Source of the DNA: Pseudomonas sp. MM223
Lineage (GTDB): Bacteria > Pseudomonadota > Gammaproteobacteria > Pseudomonadales > Pseudomonadaceae
DNA: 64,000 bases
Reading direction: 5' to 3'
Assembly: GCA_947090765.1 (NCBI GenBank)
Contig: OX352322.1
Coordinates: 1,941,501-2,005,500 of the forward strand
Part shown: positions 9,183 to 17,109 of the stretch, in pieces
How positions within the stretch are numbered: the stretch's first letter is position 1
Layout of the letters: each line of letters starts with the position of its first letter
The notes under the pieces: generated by a model
The model's input: the letters and a program-made list of their open reading frames with translations, nothing else
The model's database searches: none
What the model was told of the DNA's origin: nothing
Made by a program: the position numbers and the translations under genes

Positions 9183-9413
9183 CGGCGACGGTTCCTGGTA
9201 TGGGGCCGCAGGCGGGGCTGGAGGCAGCTGCCCTGGCAAGGGGTGATACTTTAATCCATCCGGGGGGGTGGCGACCAATGGAGGCTGGGAAATTTATCCG
9301 TGCCGTGGGCGCATCGATACAGAAATGTCCTGCAAAAGGCTGGCCATAGGCTGATGGTCTGTGATGGCGGGCTGGCGCCTGCTTGTGCTTTTGACACAAG
9401 CAGGAGTGCAACG

Positions 9414-10672
9414 ATGATCGTGAGGTTTGGGGTGTTTTTCGACGGCACGGGTAATAACCAGCGCAATGCGATACCGGCGCAGGCGAATGGCGGCAAGGGC
9501 GCCAGTTATTCCAACGCCTTGAGTAATGTGGCCGTGTTGCACGCGCTTTATCCGGCAGAAGGGGCCAGCGCCGACGGCTCCGTGGCGTTTCTCAGCCGCT
9601 ACGTCGAGGGGACGGGAACCTTGGCGGGCGAGGCGGATGATACCTACGCCTCGGCCACCGGGCGGGGGCGCACCGGTGTCGAGGCGCGGGTGAGCGAAGC
9701 CTTGGAGGGCATTGCCAAGCAGTTGCGGGAGTGGGGGCAGGCGCATCCGCAGGCATTGCTTGATGGGGTCGAGTTCGACTTGTTCGGCTTCAGCCGCGGT
9801 GCTGCGGCGGTGCGGCATCTGGCGAATCTGCTGCACACTGACGGCGGCAGGCTGTTGGCAGTGCCTTGCGGCATCACGATCAACTTCATCGGCCTGTACG
9901 ACACCGTGGCGGCGATCATTGCGCCGTTGCGGGGCGACTTTGACCCTGCGGACGATCGTCACGGCGGTTTACGCCTGGGCCTGGAAGCGGGCATGGCCCG
10001 TCAGTGGGTGCAACTGGTGGCAGGGGATGAACTGCGGCACAACTTCCCGTTGGTGTGCAGCGGGCACGACATTGTGTTGCCGGGTGTGCATTCGAACATC
10101 GGCGGTGGTTACCCGGACTTTACGCAGGAGCAGGTGCTGTTGTGCAAACCTCAGTCACAACGTGTGCCATCGACGATGCGCGCCGATCAGACGTGTGTGC
10201 ATGCCAAGGTGAGCGGCCTGCTGGCCGCAATGTCTGGTGGCCTGGGTGCAAGGGTGATTACCTGGGAGGAACCGATTGCCGGCGGGCGTCCGGACGAGGC
10301 GCAGAAGCAGGTGTATGCGGCGGTGTACCGCGAGCGGGAGGTGGCGGGGCAGCTTTCCCGGGTTTACCTGAGTGTCATGCGAGCGCTGGCGGTGCGTGCA
10401 GGGGTACCGTTTGGGCCGTTGGGCGGGCAGGCAGAGCACCAGGTGCCGGATGAACTGGTGGGTATCAGCCGCAAGCTGCATGATTATGCCTTGGGTTTCA
10501 GTGGTGAGATGGGCTTGACCGAGCAGGAGCAGTGCTTGCTGCGCGACAGGTACGTGCACACATCGGCGAACTGGAATGCGTTGAAGGGGTTGCGCAACAG
10601 TGCGCTGGATGTGCTGTTCGTCAATCGGCCGGGGGAGGGGGGCGCGTGGTGCATGAGAACCCGGCGCCCTGA
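9414..10672 (+). CDS. DUF2235 alpha/beta-hydrolase (Tle1-like), frameshift near the 3' end
   Basis: The product starts MIVRFGVFFDGTGNN, the FDGTGN signature of DUF2235 proteins, a family that includes type VI lipase effectors of the Tle1 group. The nucleophile elbow is GFSRGAAAVRH (G-x-S-x-G variant), with GLYDTVAAI and PGVHSNIGGGY carrying likely acid and histidine residues. In the deposited frame the last true codons are DVLFVNRPGEGG; the frame then runs about 350 bases through repeat and leader sequence to 11021. If the six-G run at 10637-10642 had one more G, the protein would end RVVHENPAP with a stop at 10670-10672, a far more natural end of about 419 residues. The annotation therefore ends there. 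No VgrG or immunity gene is adjacent. Confidence 0.75.
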
Positions 10673-10846
10673 ATTGTCGACAGTACGCCGCACCGCCGCT
10701 CCCACAGGCTTATGGGTCAATTCACCGCAGATTTTTCTGATTTTGTCTCAAATGGCTGTCCAGCTAGCCGCTTCGGAAATATCCTACGACCCGCGTCCTC
10801 TGCCAACACCTGTTCAGTGGGAACCCGTGTCTCTAGGCTCTATCCG

Positions 10847-11033
10847 TCGCCAAACAACTTGGCGATCGGGTGTGGTAGCCCGGATGCATTTTTTCCATGA
10901 CAGCCTATGGCGGCTGTGCGTGGGAGGCTTTCGAGCCTGCCTGGATTGGAAAATGCCCGGGTCTACCACCTCGCGTACAGTCGCCACCCATTCACGTGGT
11001 AGTGATAGTTGGCGGCCTTGAGGAGCATTTTCC
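10847..11033 (+). ncRNA. Structured leader upstream of the DUF6124-like gene
   Basis: About 190 bases before the ATG at 11034 contain nested complementarity. A small hairpin is TCGCCAA/TTGGCGA (10847-10853, 10859-10865). A long helix pairs 10872-10896 (GTGGTAG, CCCGG, GCATTTT) with 10948-10969 (AAAATGC, CCGGG, CTACCAC). It encloses ACAGCC/GGCTGT (10900-10905, 10912-10917) and AGGCT-TTCG-AGCCT (10925-10938), a UUCG-type loop. The 3' strand CTACCAC can instead pair with a second GTGGTAG at 10996-11002, so two structures are mutually exclusive. I recall similar sequence before related genes in Pseudomonas but cannot verify it here. It could be a cis-regulatory RNA or a transcribed mobile element. 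Confidence 0.5.
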
Positions 11034-11351
11034 ATGATGAAGAAACTAGTCCCCGATCCACCCCTACCATGCACTTCCACCCGCCCCTTCGGCCGTTGCG
11101 ATGCCGGCCATGCCCCCCTTTTCACCGTCAACCCGAACATTTCCGCCGAGGACGCTCTGGTCCATGTAGCCCTGTACCTGCGCAGCGCCTACGAAACCGG
11201 CTACAAAGCTCTGGACTATATGCGCGAAGAAGGCCGTGGCATGTTCTGGTCGAACCTGCATGCGATTGAAATGGCAGAGGGTGTGATTGAGGCGATACTA
11301 GACGGCATCGAGTCGGCCCCACCACCGACAAACCGCCCCTCAAAGGCATAG
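11034..11351 (+). CDS. DUF6124/DUF3077-like small protein
   Basis: The product has 105 residues beginning MMKKLVPDPPLPC, followed by LFTVNPNISAEDALVHVALYL and a C-terminal helix NLHAIEMAEGVIEAILDGIE. The MKK-x-x-PDPP start, the FTV-x-x-x-(V/I)S-x-E-DAL-H motif and the length match small Pseudomonas proteins annotated DUF6124 or DUF3077; no function is known. Two adjacent ATGs are possible starts, preceded by GAGGAG about 11 bases upstream. The gene has the structured leader described above and is followed by a composite REP element. A probable decayed relative lies at 2029-2250. Confidence 0.8.
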   Translation: MMKKLVPDPPLPCTSTRPFGRCDAGHAPLFTVNPNISAEDALVHVALYLRSAYETGYKALDYMREEGRGMFWSNLHAIEMAEGVIEAILDGIESAPPPTNRPSKA

Positions 11352-11379
11352 TGCCGCTATCAAAGCCGACGTGGTAACT

Positions 11380-11578
11380 GTGGGAGCGGGCGTGCCCTAA
11401 TGCCAGTCAGTTAAGCCAATCGGGGCTACTGCGCAGCCCATCGCCGGCAAGCCAGCTCCCACACCGACCGCGTCGCACTCAAGCCATGCGCTGTACCTGT
11501 GGGAGCCTGGCTTGCCGGCGATGGGCCGCAAAGCGGCCCCAATAACCTTAACTGACTGGCATTAGGGCCTGCCCGCTC
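11380..11578. repeat. Composite inverted repeat: REP pair nested in a 22-bp inverted repeat
   Basis: Outer GAGCGGGC/GCCCGCTC ends flank a perfect 22-bp inverted repeat at 11394-11415 and 11547-11568 (core TAATGCCAGTCAGTTAAG). Inside this are a second pair of arms with GCCCATCGCCGGCAAGCCAG and GTGGGAG cores. The whole unit of about 200 bp is symmetric and has no coding capacity. It lies between the DUF6124-like gene and the glutamine amidotransferase gene. It resembles a REP/BIME that acquired an extra flanking repeat, or a non-autonomous mobile element. Confidence 0.7.
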
Positions 11579-11602
11579 ATAAATATCTGCGGCGATGTAT
11601 CG

Positions 11603-12337
11603 TCACGCTTGCCTGGTGTACTTGGCCCGGTATTCCGCTTCCAGCCTGTCGAGGAATACGAACAGCTTCTGGTTCATCTCATCCCAATGGTTGGCGCGCA
11701 GCGTGTCTGGCTGTTGCACGAAACGTCGGTCGGTGAGGGTGGCCAGTTCAGCTTCGGATGCGGCAATCAGCAGTTCGACTACTTCGCGGGTGAACTCCAT
11801 ATGGCACTGAAAGCCATACACCAGCGGGCTGTACTCGACAATCTGGCGCGGGCAACCATCGCTGGTGGCGAGGACTTTTGCATCAGCCGTCAGCCCTGGC
11901 ATGTCGTTGTGCCAATGGCCCACATGCAGCGCCTCGCCAAAGTGGGCGACTTTGGCATTGGCTTTGCCTTCCGCTGTCAGGCTGATGGGGAATTTGCCAA
12001 TCTCTTTTTCCGGGCTGTGACCGAAGCGGGCGCCCAGTGCTTCGCCGATGAGCTGGGCGCCCAGGCATACTCCGACCACAGCCTTGCCGGCAGCGATGGC
12101 TTGCTGGATCAGCCTGCATTCGGCGGCGGCATCGAAATGTGGGCATTGCGCGAGGGTGGTGGCCGGGGCCTGTGGCCCACCCAGCACGACCAACAGGTCG
12201 AATTGGCTGGAGTCCACAGGCAAGGCCTGTTTGGCGTAGACACGGGAGTAGCTGGCTTCATGGCCTCGCGTCTTTACCCAGGTTTCGTACGCGCCAGGCG
12301 CTTCGAACGATTCGTGAACGATGAAGTGGACGTTCAT
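11603..12337 (-). CDS. GMP-synthase-like class I glutamine amidotransferase
   Basis: The product has 244 residues. The GATase1 nucleophile sits in GVCLGAQLIGEALG (about residues 93-106) and the catalytic histidine-glutamate pair in YGFQCHMEFTREV (about 175-187). An oxyanion-type segment VVLGGPQAPATT precedes them. There is no synthetase domain, so it belongs to the stand-alone YfeJ/GuaA-like amidotransferases that hydrolyse a gamma-glutamyl substrate; the true substrate cannot be read from sequence. Start MNVHFIVHESFEAPG fits family length. The gene is monocistronic, convergent with the REP unit, and downstream of the terminator of the aldolase operon. Confidence 0.88.
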   Translation of the reverse strand: MNVHFIVHESFEAPGAYETWVKTRGHEASYSRVYAKQALPVDSSQFDLLVVLGGPQAPATTLAQCPHFDAAAECRLIQQAIAAGKAVVGVCLGAQLIGEALGARFGHSPEKEIGKFPISLTAEGKANAKVAHFGEALHVGHWHNDMPGLTADAKVLATSDGCPRQIVEYSPLVYGFQCHMEFTREVVELLIAASEAELATLTDRRFVQQPDTLRANHWDEMNQKLFVFLDRLEAEYRAKYTRQA

Positions 12338-12361
12338 GGCGTATCTCTAGGGTAATGGTGC

Positions 12362-12396
12362 AAAAAACTGCCCGGCAGCGCGGGGCTGCCGGGCAG
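12362..12396 (-). terminator. Strong intrinsic terminator of the aldolase-lyase operon
   Basis: On the minus strand an 11-bp perfect stem (CTGCCCGGCAG/CTGCCGGGCAG) with a 7-base loop is followed by six Ts. It lies 13 bases after the stop of the DapA-like gene. Confidence 0.9.
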
Positions 12397-12408
12397 GCTT
12401 CTCTGGCG

Positions 12409-13303
12409 TCAGTTGGCTGCGCCTAGCGCTTCCAGCAAGCCCTTCAGGTAGCCGCTGCCTTGCGCATCCAGCGGTTGCAGTGGCAGGCGCGGCGCGCCGA
12501 CATCCTGGCCGAGCATTTTCAGGCCGGCCTTGATGGTGGTGGGCAGGCCACGGCGGGTGATGTACTCCAGCAGCTCGAACTGGCGGTAGAACAGCGCGCG
12601 GGCTTCGGCCAGGTCGCCTTGCTGCACGGCGTCCCACAGCGCCAGGTTCAGTGCCGGGATCAGGTTGGGTGCGGCGGTGCACCAGCCCGTGGCGCCGGCC
12701 ACCAGCGCTTCCAGGGTCAGCGGGTTGCAGCCGTTGTAGAACGCCACCTGGCCATTGGTGGCCTTGAACAGGCGGTGCATGCGTTGAATGTCACCGGTGC
12801 TTTCCTTGACCATGGTCACATTGGGCACTTCGCCGAGGATGCGCAGGATCAGGCTCCACCGACAGGTCGGTGCCGCTGGTGCCGGGGTTGTTGTAGAGCA
12901 TGATCGGGATGTCGATGGCCGCGCCGACGGCATTGTAGTGGGCGATCACTTCGGCTTCGGTGAGCTTCCAGTAGGAAATGGGCAGCACCATCACTGCCGT
13001 GGCGCCGCAGGCCTGCGCCAGGCGGGCGCGCTGCACGGTGCGGGCGGTGGTCAGGTCGGAAACGCTGACCACGCTGGGCACGCGCCCGGCAATACGTGCC
13101 TGGCAGAAGCGCACCACGGTTTCCCATTCGCTGTCGGACAGGTAGGCCCCCTCGCCAGTGCTGCCCAGGGGTGCGATGGCGTGCACGCCGCTTGCGATCA
13201 GGCTGTCGATGGACGTGCCCAGGGCATCCAGGTCGAGCGTGCCGTCAGCCGTGAAGGGAGTGATGGTGTAGCCGATAACGCCGCGAATTACAGGTGTAGA
13301 CAT
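12409..13303 (-). pseudogene. Dihydrodipicolinate synthase family lyase, one-base frameshift
   Basis: Two overlapping frames together give an intact DapA/NAL-family class I aldolase of about 297 residues. The first half runs MSTPVIRGVIGYTITPF to LYNNPGTSGTDLSVE and includes the GSTGEG motif and the catalytic tyrosine in MLYNNPGTSG. The second half continues LILRILGEVPNVTMVKESTG with the Schiff-base lysine and ends LKGLLEALGAAN. They join if one C is removed at about 12853 (GAGCCTGATC read as GAGCTGATC). Family members cleave or condense pyruvate with aldehydes, for example in sugar-acid or hydroxyproline routes; the substrate is unknown. An AGAGGTG ribosome site supports the start. The upstream class II aldolase gene is 44 bases away. 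Confidence 0.8.
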
Positions 13304-13347
13304 GACCAGGCACCTCTGCCGTTGTTGAGGAAAGAGTACAGCTTCGA

Positions 13348-14130
13348 TCAGCCCAGGCAGTCGCCATGGGCACGCAAGGCCCGGCGCGCGTAGTAGCTGA
13401 ACGCGGCGCCGTGACGTTTGGGGGTGGAGATCCAGTCGTGGGCTTCTTTGCCCAGTGCTTCGGGGATGGGGCGGATGTCACCGGCGCCCATGGCCAGCAG
13501 TTGCATCTTTGCTGCGCGCTCGAACAGCAGGGCGAGCACGCAGGCTTCCTCGATCGAGCCACCGGCAATCAGCAGGCCGTGGTGCGAAAGCAGGATCGCA
13601 CGCTTGTCGCCAATCGCCTTGGCGATGATTTCACCTTCCTCGTTGCCCACCGGCACGCCGGGCCATTCCTTGAGGAATGCGCAGTCATCGAACAACGGGC
13701 ACAGGTCCATGTGCGAGATGGCCAGCGGCACCTCCAGCATCGATAGGGCAGCGCTGTGCAGCGGGTGGGTGTGGATGATGCAGTTGACGTCGGGGCGGGC
13801 CCGGTACAGCCAGCTGTGGAAGCGGTTGGCAGGGTTGGCCATGCCGCGGCCTTGCAGCACGGTGAGGTCTTCGTCCACCACCAGCAGGTTGGAGGCGGCG
13901 ATTTCGTCGAAGCCCAGGCCCAGTTGCTGGGTGTAATAGGTGCCAGGTTCCTGCGCACGTGCGGTGATCTGCCCGGCCAGGCCTGAGTCGTGGCCGCCGT
14001 CGAACAGGATGCGGCAGGTGAGGGCGAGTTTTTGCCGGGCGGTGTAGGTGTTGTCGGTCAGCGCCGTCAGCATCTGTTGCTGGGCGAGTTTGACCAGCTG
14101 GTCCTTGGGGGCGTGCATGGTGGTCGTCAT
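13348..14130 (-). CDS. Class II aldolase/adducin family protein
   Basis: The product has 260 residues from MTTTMHAPKDQLVKLAQQQM. The zinc site of the AraD/FucA fold is visible: IIHTHPLHSAAL (His-x-His, about 120) and a later LLSHHGLLIAG histidine, with an acidic residue in SWLYRARPDVN upstream. These enzymes perform retro-aldol cleavage or epimerisation of sugar phosphates or decarboxylation of keto-acids. Co-transcription with a DapA-like lyase suggests a small sugar-acid or keto-acid pathway. A near-perfect operator palindrome (14207-14223) lies 77 bases upstream. Longer in-frame starts up to 14259 would run across that palindrome and are less likely. Confidence 0.85.
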   Translation of the reverse strand: MTTTMHAPKDQLVKLAQQQMLTALTDNTYTARQKLALTCRILFDGGHDSGLAGQITARAQEPGTYYTQQLGLGFDEIAASNLLVVDEDLTVLQGRGMANPANRFHSWLYRARPDVNCIIHTHPLHSAALSMLEVPLAISHMDLCPLFDDCAFLKEWPGVPVGNEEGEIIAKAIGDKRAILLSHHGLLIAGGSIEEACVLALLFERAAKMQLLAMGAGDIRPIPEALGKEAHDWISTPKRHGAAFSYYARRALRAHGDCLG

Positions 14131-14206
14131 GGGTGGTACCTGCTTGGAAAAGGGCGGGCACTGGCTGGTCGTCGTAGTGGCGTTGCCAGGACACATGGCG
14201 ATCTTA

Positions 14207-14241
14207 ATGACACAATGTGTCATTGACAAGAGATGTGTCAT
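14207..14241. promoter_or_regulatory. Palindromic operator upstream of the class II aldolase operon
   Basis: Perfect 17-bp palindrome ATGACACA-A-TGTGTCAT at 14207-14223, followed by a further half-site ATGTGTCAT at 14233-14241. The style resembles GntR- or LacI-type operators. No regulator gene is adjacent on this side. Confidence 0.6.
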
Positions 14242-14406
14242 CACTTGCCGCAAAAACAAGAATGCGAGAAAACCTGCTACGTGGTGGCGTTCGGGTAGGT
14301 GCTGGGGGTGTAGGTGTGGGTCAAAATGCGGATGGAGGAGGCGGCAGTCGAGGGCTTAAAGGCGGGACAGGTTTCGGTGCGATGACAAGACAGTTCAGAA
14401 GGATGA
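14242..14406. other. Intergenic stretch with no supported gene
   Basis: With the operator region, this is about 310 bases between the aldolase start and the next minus-strand gene. It contains a G-rich GGTGTAGGTGTGGG tract. No frame shows family similarity or a ribosome site, and I see nothing else in it. Confidence 0.5.
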
Positions 14407-14426
14407 AGACCCGCAATTGCGGGTCT
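14407..14426 (-). terminator. Palindromic hairpin downstream of the small membrane protein gene
   Basis: Perfect 20-bp palindrome (AGACCCGCAATTGCGGGTCT) 15 bases after the stop at 14442. No clear T run follows, so it could also be a protein-binding site. Confidence 0.5.
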
Positions 14427-14441
14427 GATCACTCAACATTT

Positions 14442-14843
14442 CTAATGTCCTACCATCGCAAAAGCAACCACTAGCCAGGCCGAGCCGATGATTACTAGCC
14501 AACTCGAAAAAACCAGCTTGCGCTTTAACTTTGACGGGAATTTTTTAAGCTCATTAGCACTCACTACGCCTATTCTTGAATGAAACCGAGGAAAAGTGAG
14601 TAAGCCGCAGGCCGCACAGATGACCATCCATCGTCCGCGGTAGGAATTGGTGCCTAAATAGCGCTTTATCTGCTCTAAGTAGGCATTGCTTCGTATGGAG
14701 CTGTTTACAATCTCAAATTCACGAGACCAAGCTACATAACCGCTAACGATAAGGCCAATAGCGCTCAAAGCAAAAGGCGCCGCGAGAAAGATCAGTTGGA
14801 TTTTCAGTGGCCAGGTATTTATATCAATCAGCGATGGATTCAT
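14442..14843 (-). CDS. Small membrane protein of unknown function
   Basis: The product has 133 residues with three likely membrane helices: IQLIFLAAPFALSAIGLIVSGYVAW (about 15-40), WMVICAACGLLTFP (about 72-85) and LVFSSWLVIIGSAWLVVAFAMVG (about 110-132). A soluble loop with a YLEQIKRYLGTNSYRGR segment separates helices one and two. I do not recognise the family. Codon use and base composition are clearly more AT-rich than neighbouring genes, suggesting acquisition by transfer. Upstream on the same strand lies the Val-Asp repeat gene, also in AT-rich surroundings. Confidence 0.6.
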   Translation of the reverse strand: MNPSLIDINTWPLKIQLIFLAAPFALSAIGLIVSGYVAWSREFEIVNSSIRSNAYLEQIKRYLGTNSYRGRWMVICAACGLLTFPRFHSRIGVVSANELKKFPSKLKRKLVFSSWLVIIGSAWLVVAFAMVGH

Positions 14844-14935
14844 AGATCTTTTTTCCCACCATCTCCCCCACAGCTCTTCCTCAAGCGCTCATAGTTCCCA
14901 AGGTTCAACTGCTTGTTCAGAAATGCCGTTTTCAA

Positions 14936-15436
14936 CTATCCATCCAGCTGCTGTAGAAGCCGCCGCCGTTCAGCGAAAAAGCCCGGGCTGTTCAAGTGGC
15001 CGTGGCGCATGAACTCTCGCTGGTGCAACTGCTCGATGCTGGTCAATGTATGACTGACCTGTCTTAAACCTTGATCCAACATGTCCATGTCCATGTCCAT
15101 GTCCATGTCCATGTCCATGTCCACGTCCACGTCCACGTCCACGTCCACGTCCACGTCCACGCCCATGGACAGGCTGGCGTTGCTGAGCAATCCCGCAATT
15201 TCGGCCTGATGCTGCATCATGAAGTCCGCTTCGGCGTAGTCGAGTACTTCCAGCGCGCGGCGTGCATGCTCGGCAGCCGCCATCAGTGCTCCCTCTTCGC
15301 GCGTGCAGGCATTTGCGTTGTCAGGGTCACCGATAACGAAAATTTCCCCTGCCTTGAAGCCTTGCTCAAACGTCGGGTTGAGCCGCTGCAACCGGGAAAT
15401 GGGTGACTGACGCGCATAAACAAACTCCCTGTGCAT
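14936..15436 (-). CDS. Uncharacterised protein with (Val-Asp)7(Met-Asp)6 repeat
   Basis: The product has 166 residues. The N-terminal half (MHREFVYARQSPISRLQRLN, then GFKAGEIFVIGDPDNANACT and an alanine-rich helix) looks like an ordinary globular protein and includes a possible helical region EHARRALEVLDYAEADFMMQ. Residues of about 92-119 are a pure alternation: seven Val-Asp units, then six Met-Asp and Met-Leu. The C-terminal part (LRQVSHTLTSIEQLHQREFM) is helical. The repeat is encoded by a hexanucleotide microsatellite (15081-15164), so length changes keep the frame. I do not recognise the family. No strong ribosome site is visible at the chosen ATG. Confidence 0.6.
   Translation of the reverse strand: MHREFVYARQSPISRLQRLNPTFEQGFKAGEIFVIGDPDNANACTREEGALMAAAEHARRALEVLDYAEADFMMQHQAEIAGLLSNASLSMGVDVDVDVDVDVDVDMDMDMDMDMDMDMLDQGLRQVSHTLTSIEQLHQREFMRHGHLNSPGFFAERRRLLQQLDG
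15081..15164. repeat. Hexanucleotide tandem repeat, 14 units
   Basis: Seven ATGTCC units (15081-15122), six ACGTCC units (15123-15158) and one ACGCCC (15159-15164). The two blocks differ by a single T/C transition, giving Met-Asp versus Val-Asp on the minus strand. It is entirely inside the coding region at 14936-15436. Confidence 0.95.
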
Positions 15437-15736
15437 GGTTCAGGTTGGAAACCTAACATCAGCAAGAGAGGTTCAAGTGGCTTCAGTCGAAATTCAGAAA
15501 CTTCCTACAAGCAATTTGAATTTTATTTTCTGCAATTAAATCGGATATTTCCGTGTGGCGAAACTCAACTTTCCTTCAGCACAAATTCTAGTCGTCTGGT
15601 TGTAAGCACTTGCCCGCGACCAACCCCTAAATCAGTCAGCTGGAGTGGCTTTGCCGGGGCGCTCCTACAGGGGCCACGCATACCTGCAAGCAGGCATGGT
15701 AGGGTCTGATGACACACCCACTGAAAGGAAGCCCAG
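15437..15736. other. AT-rich intergenic region with one REP-like half
   Basis: About 300 bases without a supported gene. The first two thirds are AT-rich (for example TTTGAATTTTATTTTCTGC). A REP-like core, GGGGCGCTCCTACAGGGGCC, lies near 15656-15675. It contains the promoters of neither flanking gene in a form I can identify. Confidence 0.5.
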
Positions 15737-17089
15737 GTGACCTCTGTACGCAGCTGGCTTGAATGGATGACAGCCAAAAAAACGGTATCCGAATGGGCCG
15801 ACTGGCGGCGCAACGAAGCGCTGGAGTTGATTGCGCGTGCTGACCAGGACGGCAGCTGGGAGGCATTGAGCCGTCATTCCAATGGTTTTGTGCGCGAGGT
15901 GGCAGTCCGGGCATTGAGCACCGAAGCTTCGCCTCAGGCATTGGTGGCGTTGGTCGTGCGCCTGAATGACTGGGTCCCGCAGGTGCGTGAGCTGGCCGCT
16001 GCGGGTGTACTGCCCTACCTGTCCACCGACCATGTACCGTCATTGCTGCATGCACTCGACCCGTTGATGGCGCTGGCAGGCCAACAGCGCATCGACCATG
16101 GCGCCACGCTGGCCAGAGTGCGTGAGATTCTGCAGGCACCACAGGTGCGCGCCCAGGTGCTGGGCAACTTCATGGAACGCCAGGGCAAGGCGGCGCGGTT
16201 TCTGTTTGCGCTGCTGCTCGATACCGACGAGCCGGCAACGCCACTTCTGGGCAGCGCGCTAGCCCACCGCGAAATCGTGGTGCGCTGCCTGGCCCTTGAT
16301 ACCTGTCGCAAGCTTCCCCCGGAGCAGGCATTACCCCTGTTGCATGCAGCCTTGGCGCAGCCGGTTGCCCGGGTTCGTGTCGGTGCGTTGCAAGTACTGC
16401 TGCCTTTGCTCGACGACCCACGGGAGGTGCTGCGTGTGGCGCTGCTGGATGCATCGGCAGCCGTGCGTAGCCTGGCGCGTTGGGAGGCCAAACGACAGGG
16501 TATCGATGCCGGGGCGGTGCTGAATGCTGCGTTGGTGGGCAGCATGCCAAACCACAAACGCGAGTGGCTGGGGCTGCTTGGTCTTGCCATGGAACTTGAC
16601 CAGCAAGTGCCTGAGGTTTGGTGGCGGTCTGCCCTGCGTTCGCGCTATTCGTCTGTTCGGCTTCGTGCGGTAAACATGCCCGGGGATTGGCCGCTGTGCG
16701 CGCTGCTTGACGCGCTGGAAGACCCCAGCGACAAGGTGTTCAAGGGCATGATAAATCGCTTGGGCAAGTTGCCGTGGTCCGCCCTTGGCGAGCCACTGGC
16801 GACCAGGCTGGATCGCTGTTGGCAGGAATGCTCGCCAGAGCGTCGGCTGATGATGCTGCAGTTGCTGGCAGGCTGGCAGCAACTGGCATACCTGCTGAAA
16901 CGGCTGGACAACGAACCTGTGCTGGAGGCCGTCTGGCTGCGCGAAATTGCCCAGTGGTGCGACCGCCAATATCGGATCATCGACCCGGTCACCCCAGTTG
17001 CGGAGCGCGATAGGCTGATGGCGACGCTGCGCCGCCTTGCTGAGTTGAACCTTGTCGATCGCGCCGCGATTGATCGGGTGGTTGGCTGA
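15737..17089 (+). CDS. HEAT-repeat protein of unknown function
   Basis: The product has 450 residues with a GTG start supported by AAAGGAAG seven bases upstream. Much of the chain is a helical-hairpin solenoid: units such as FVREVAVRALSTEASPQALV, VPQVRELAAAGVLPYLS, EIVVRCLALDTCRKLPPEQA, VARVRVGALQVLLPLLDDP and AAVRSLARWEAKRQGIDAG recur every 30-40 residues. There is no signal peptide or enzymatic motif. Such proteins usually serve as binding scaffolds. The GNAT gene follows 20 bases downstream and may be co-transcribed. No partner complex can be named. Confidence 0.75.
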   Translation: MTSVRSWLEWMTAKKTVSEWADWRRNEALELIARADQDGSWEALSRHSNGFVREVAVRALSTEASPQALVALVVRLNDWVPQVRELAAAGVLPYLSTDHVPSLLHALDPLMALAGQQRIDHGATLARVREILQAPQVRAQVLGNFMERQGKAARFLFALLLDTDEPATPLLGSALAHREIVVRCLALDTCRKLPPEQALPLLHAALAQPVARVRVGALQVLLPLLDDPREVLRVALLDASAAVRSLARWEAKRQGIDAGAVLNAALVGSMPNHKREWLGLLGLAMELDQQVPEVWWRSALRSRYSSVRLRAVNMPGDWPLCALLDALEDPSDKVFKGMINRLGKLPWSALGEPLATRLDRCWQECSPERRLMMLQLLAGWQQLAYLLKRLDNEPVLEAVWLREIAQWCDRQYRIIDPVTPVAERDRLMATLRRLAELNLVDRAAIDRVVG

Positions 17090-17109
17090 ATTATTGAGAC
17101 GGTGAAGAA

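Noticed and set aside
10673..11021. Long C-terminal extension of the DUF2235 protein
   Set aside because: The frame crosses REP-like and structured leader sequence and shows no protein-like pattern; a one-base shift gives a natural end.
15081..15164. CRISPR-like array
   Set aside because: Units are six bases with no spacers; it is a simple microsatellite.
15071..15406. Plus-strand frame with a His-Val repeat through the hexamer tract
   Set aside because: It is the antisense reading of the Val-Asp repeat gene; flanking residues do not look protein-like and there is no ribosome site. Antisense translation cannot be fully excluded.
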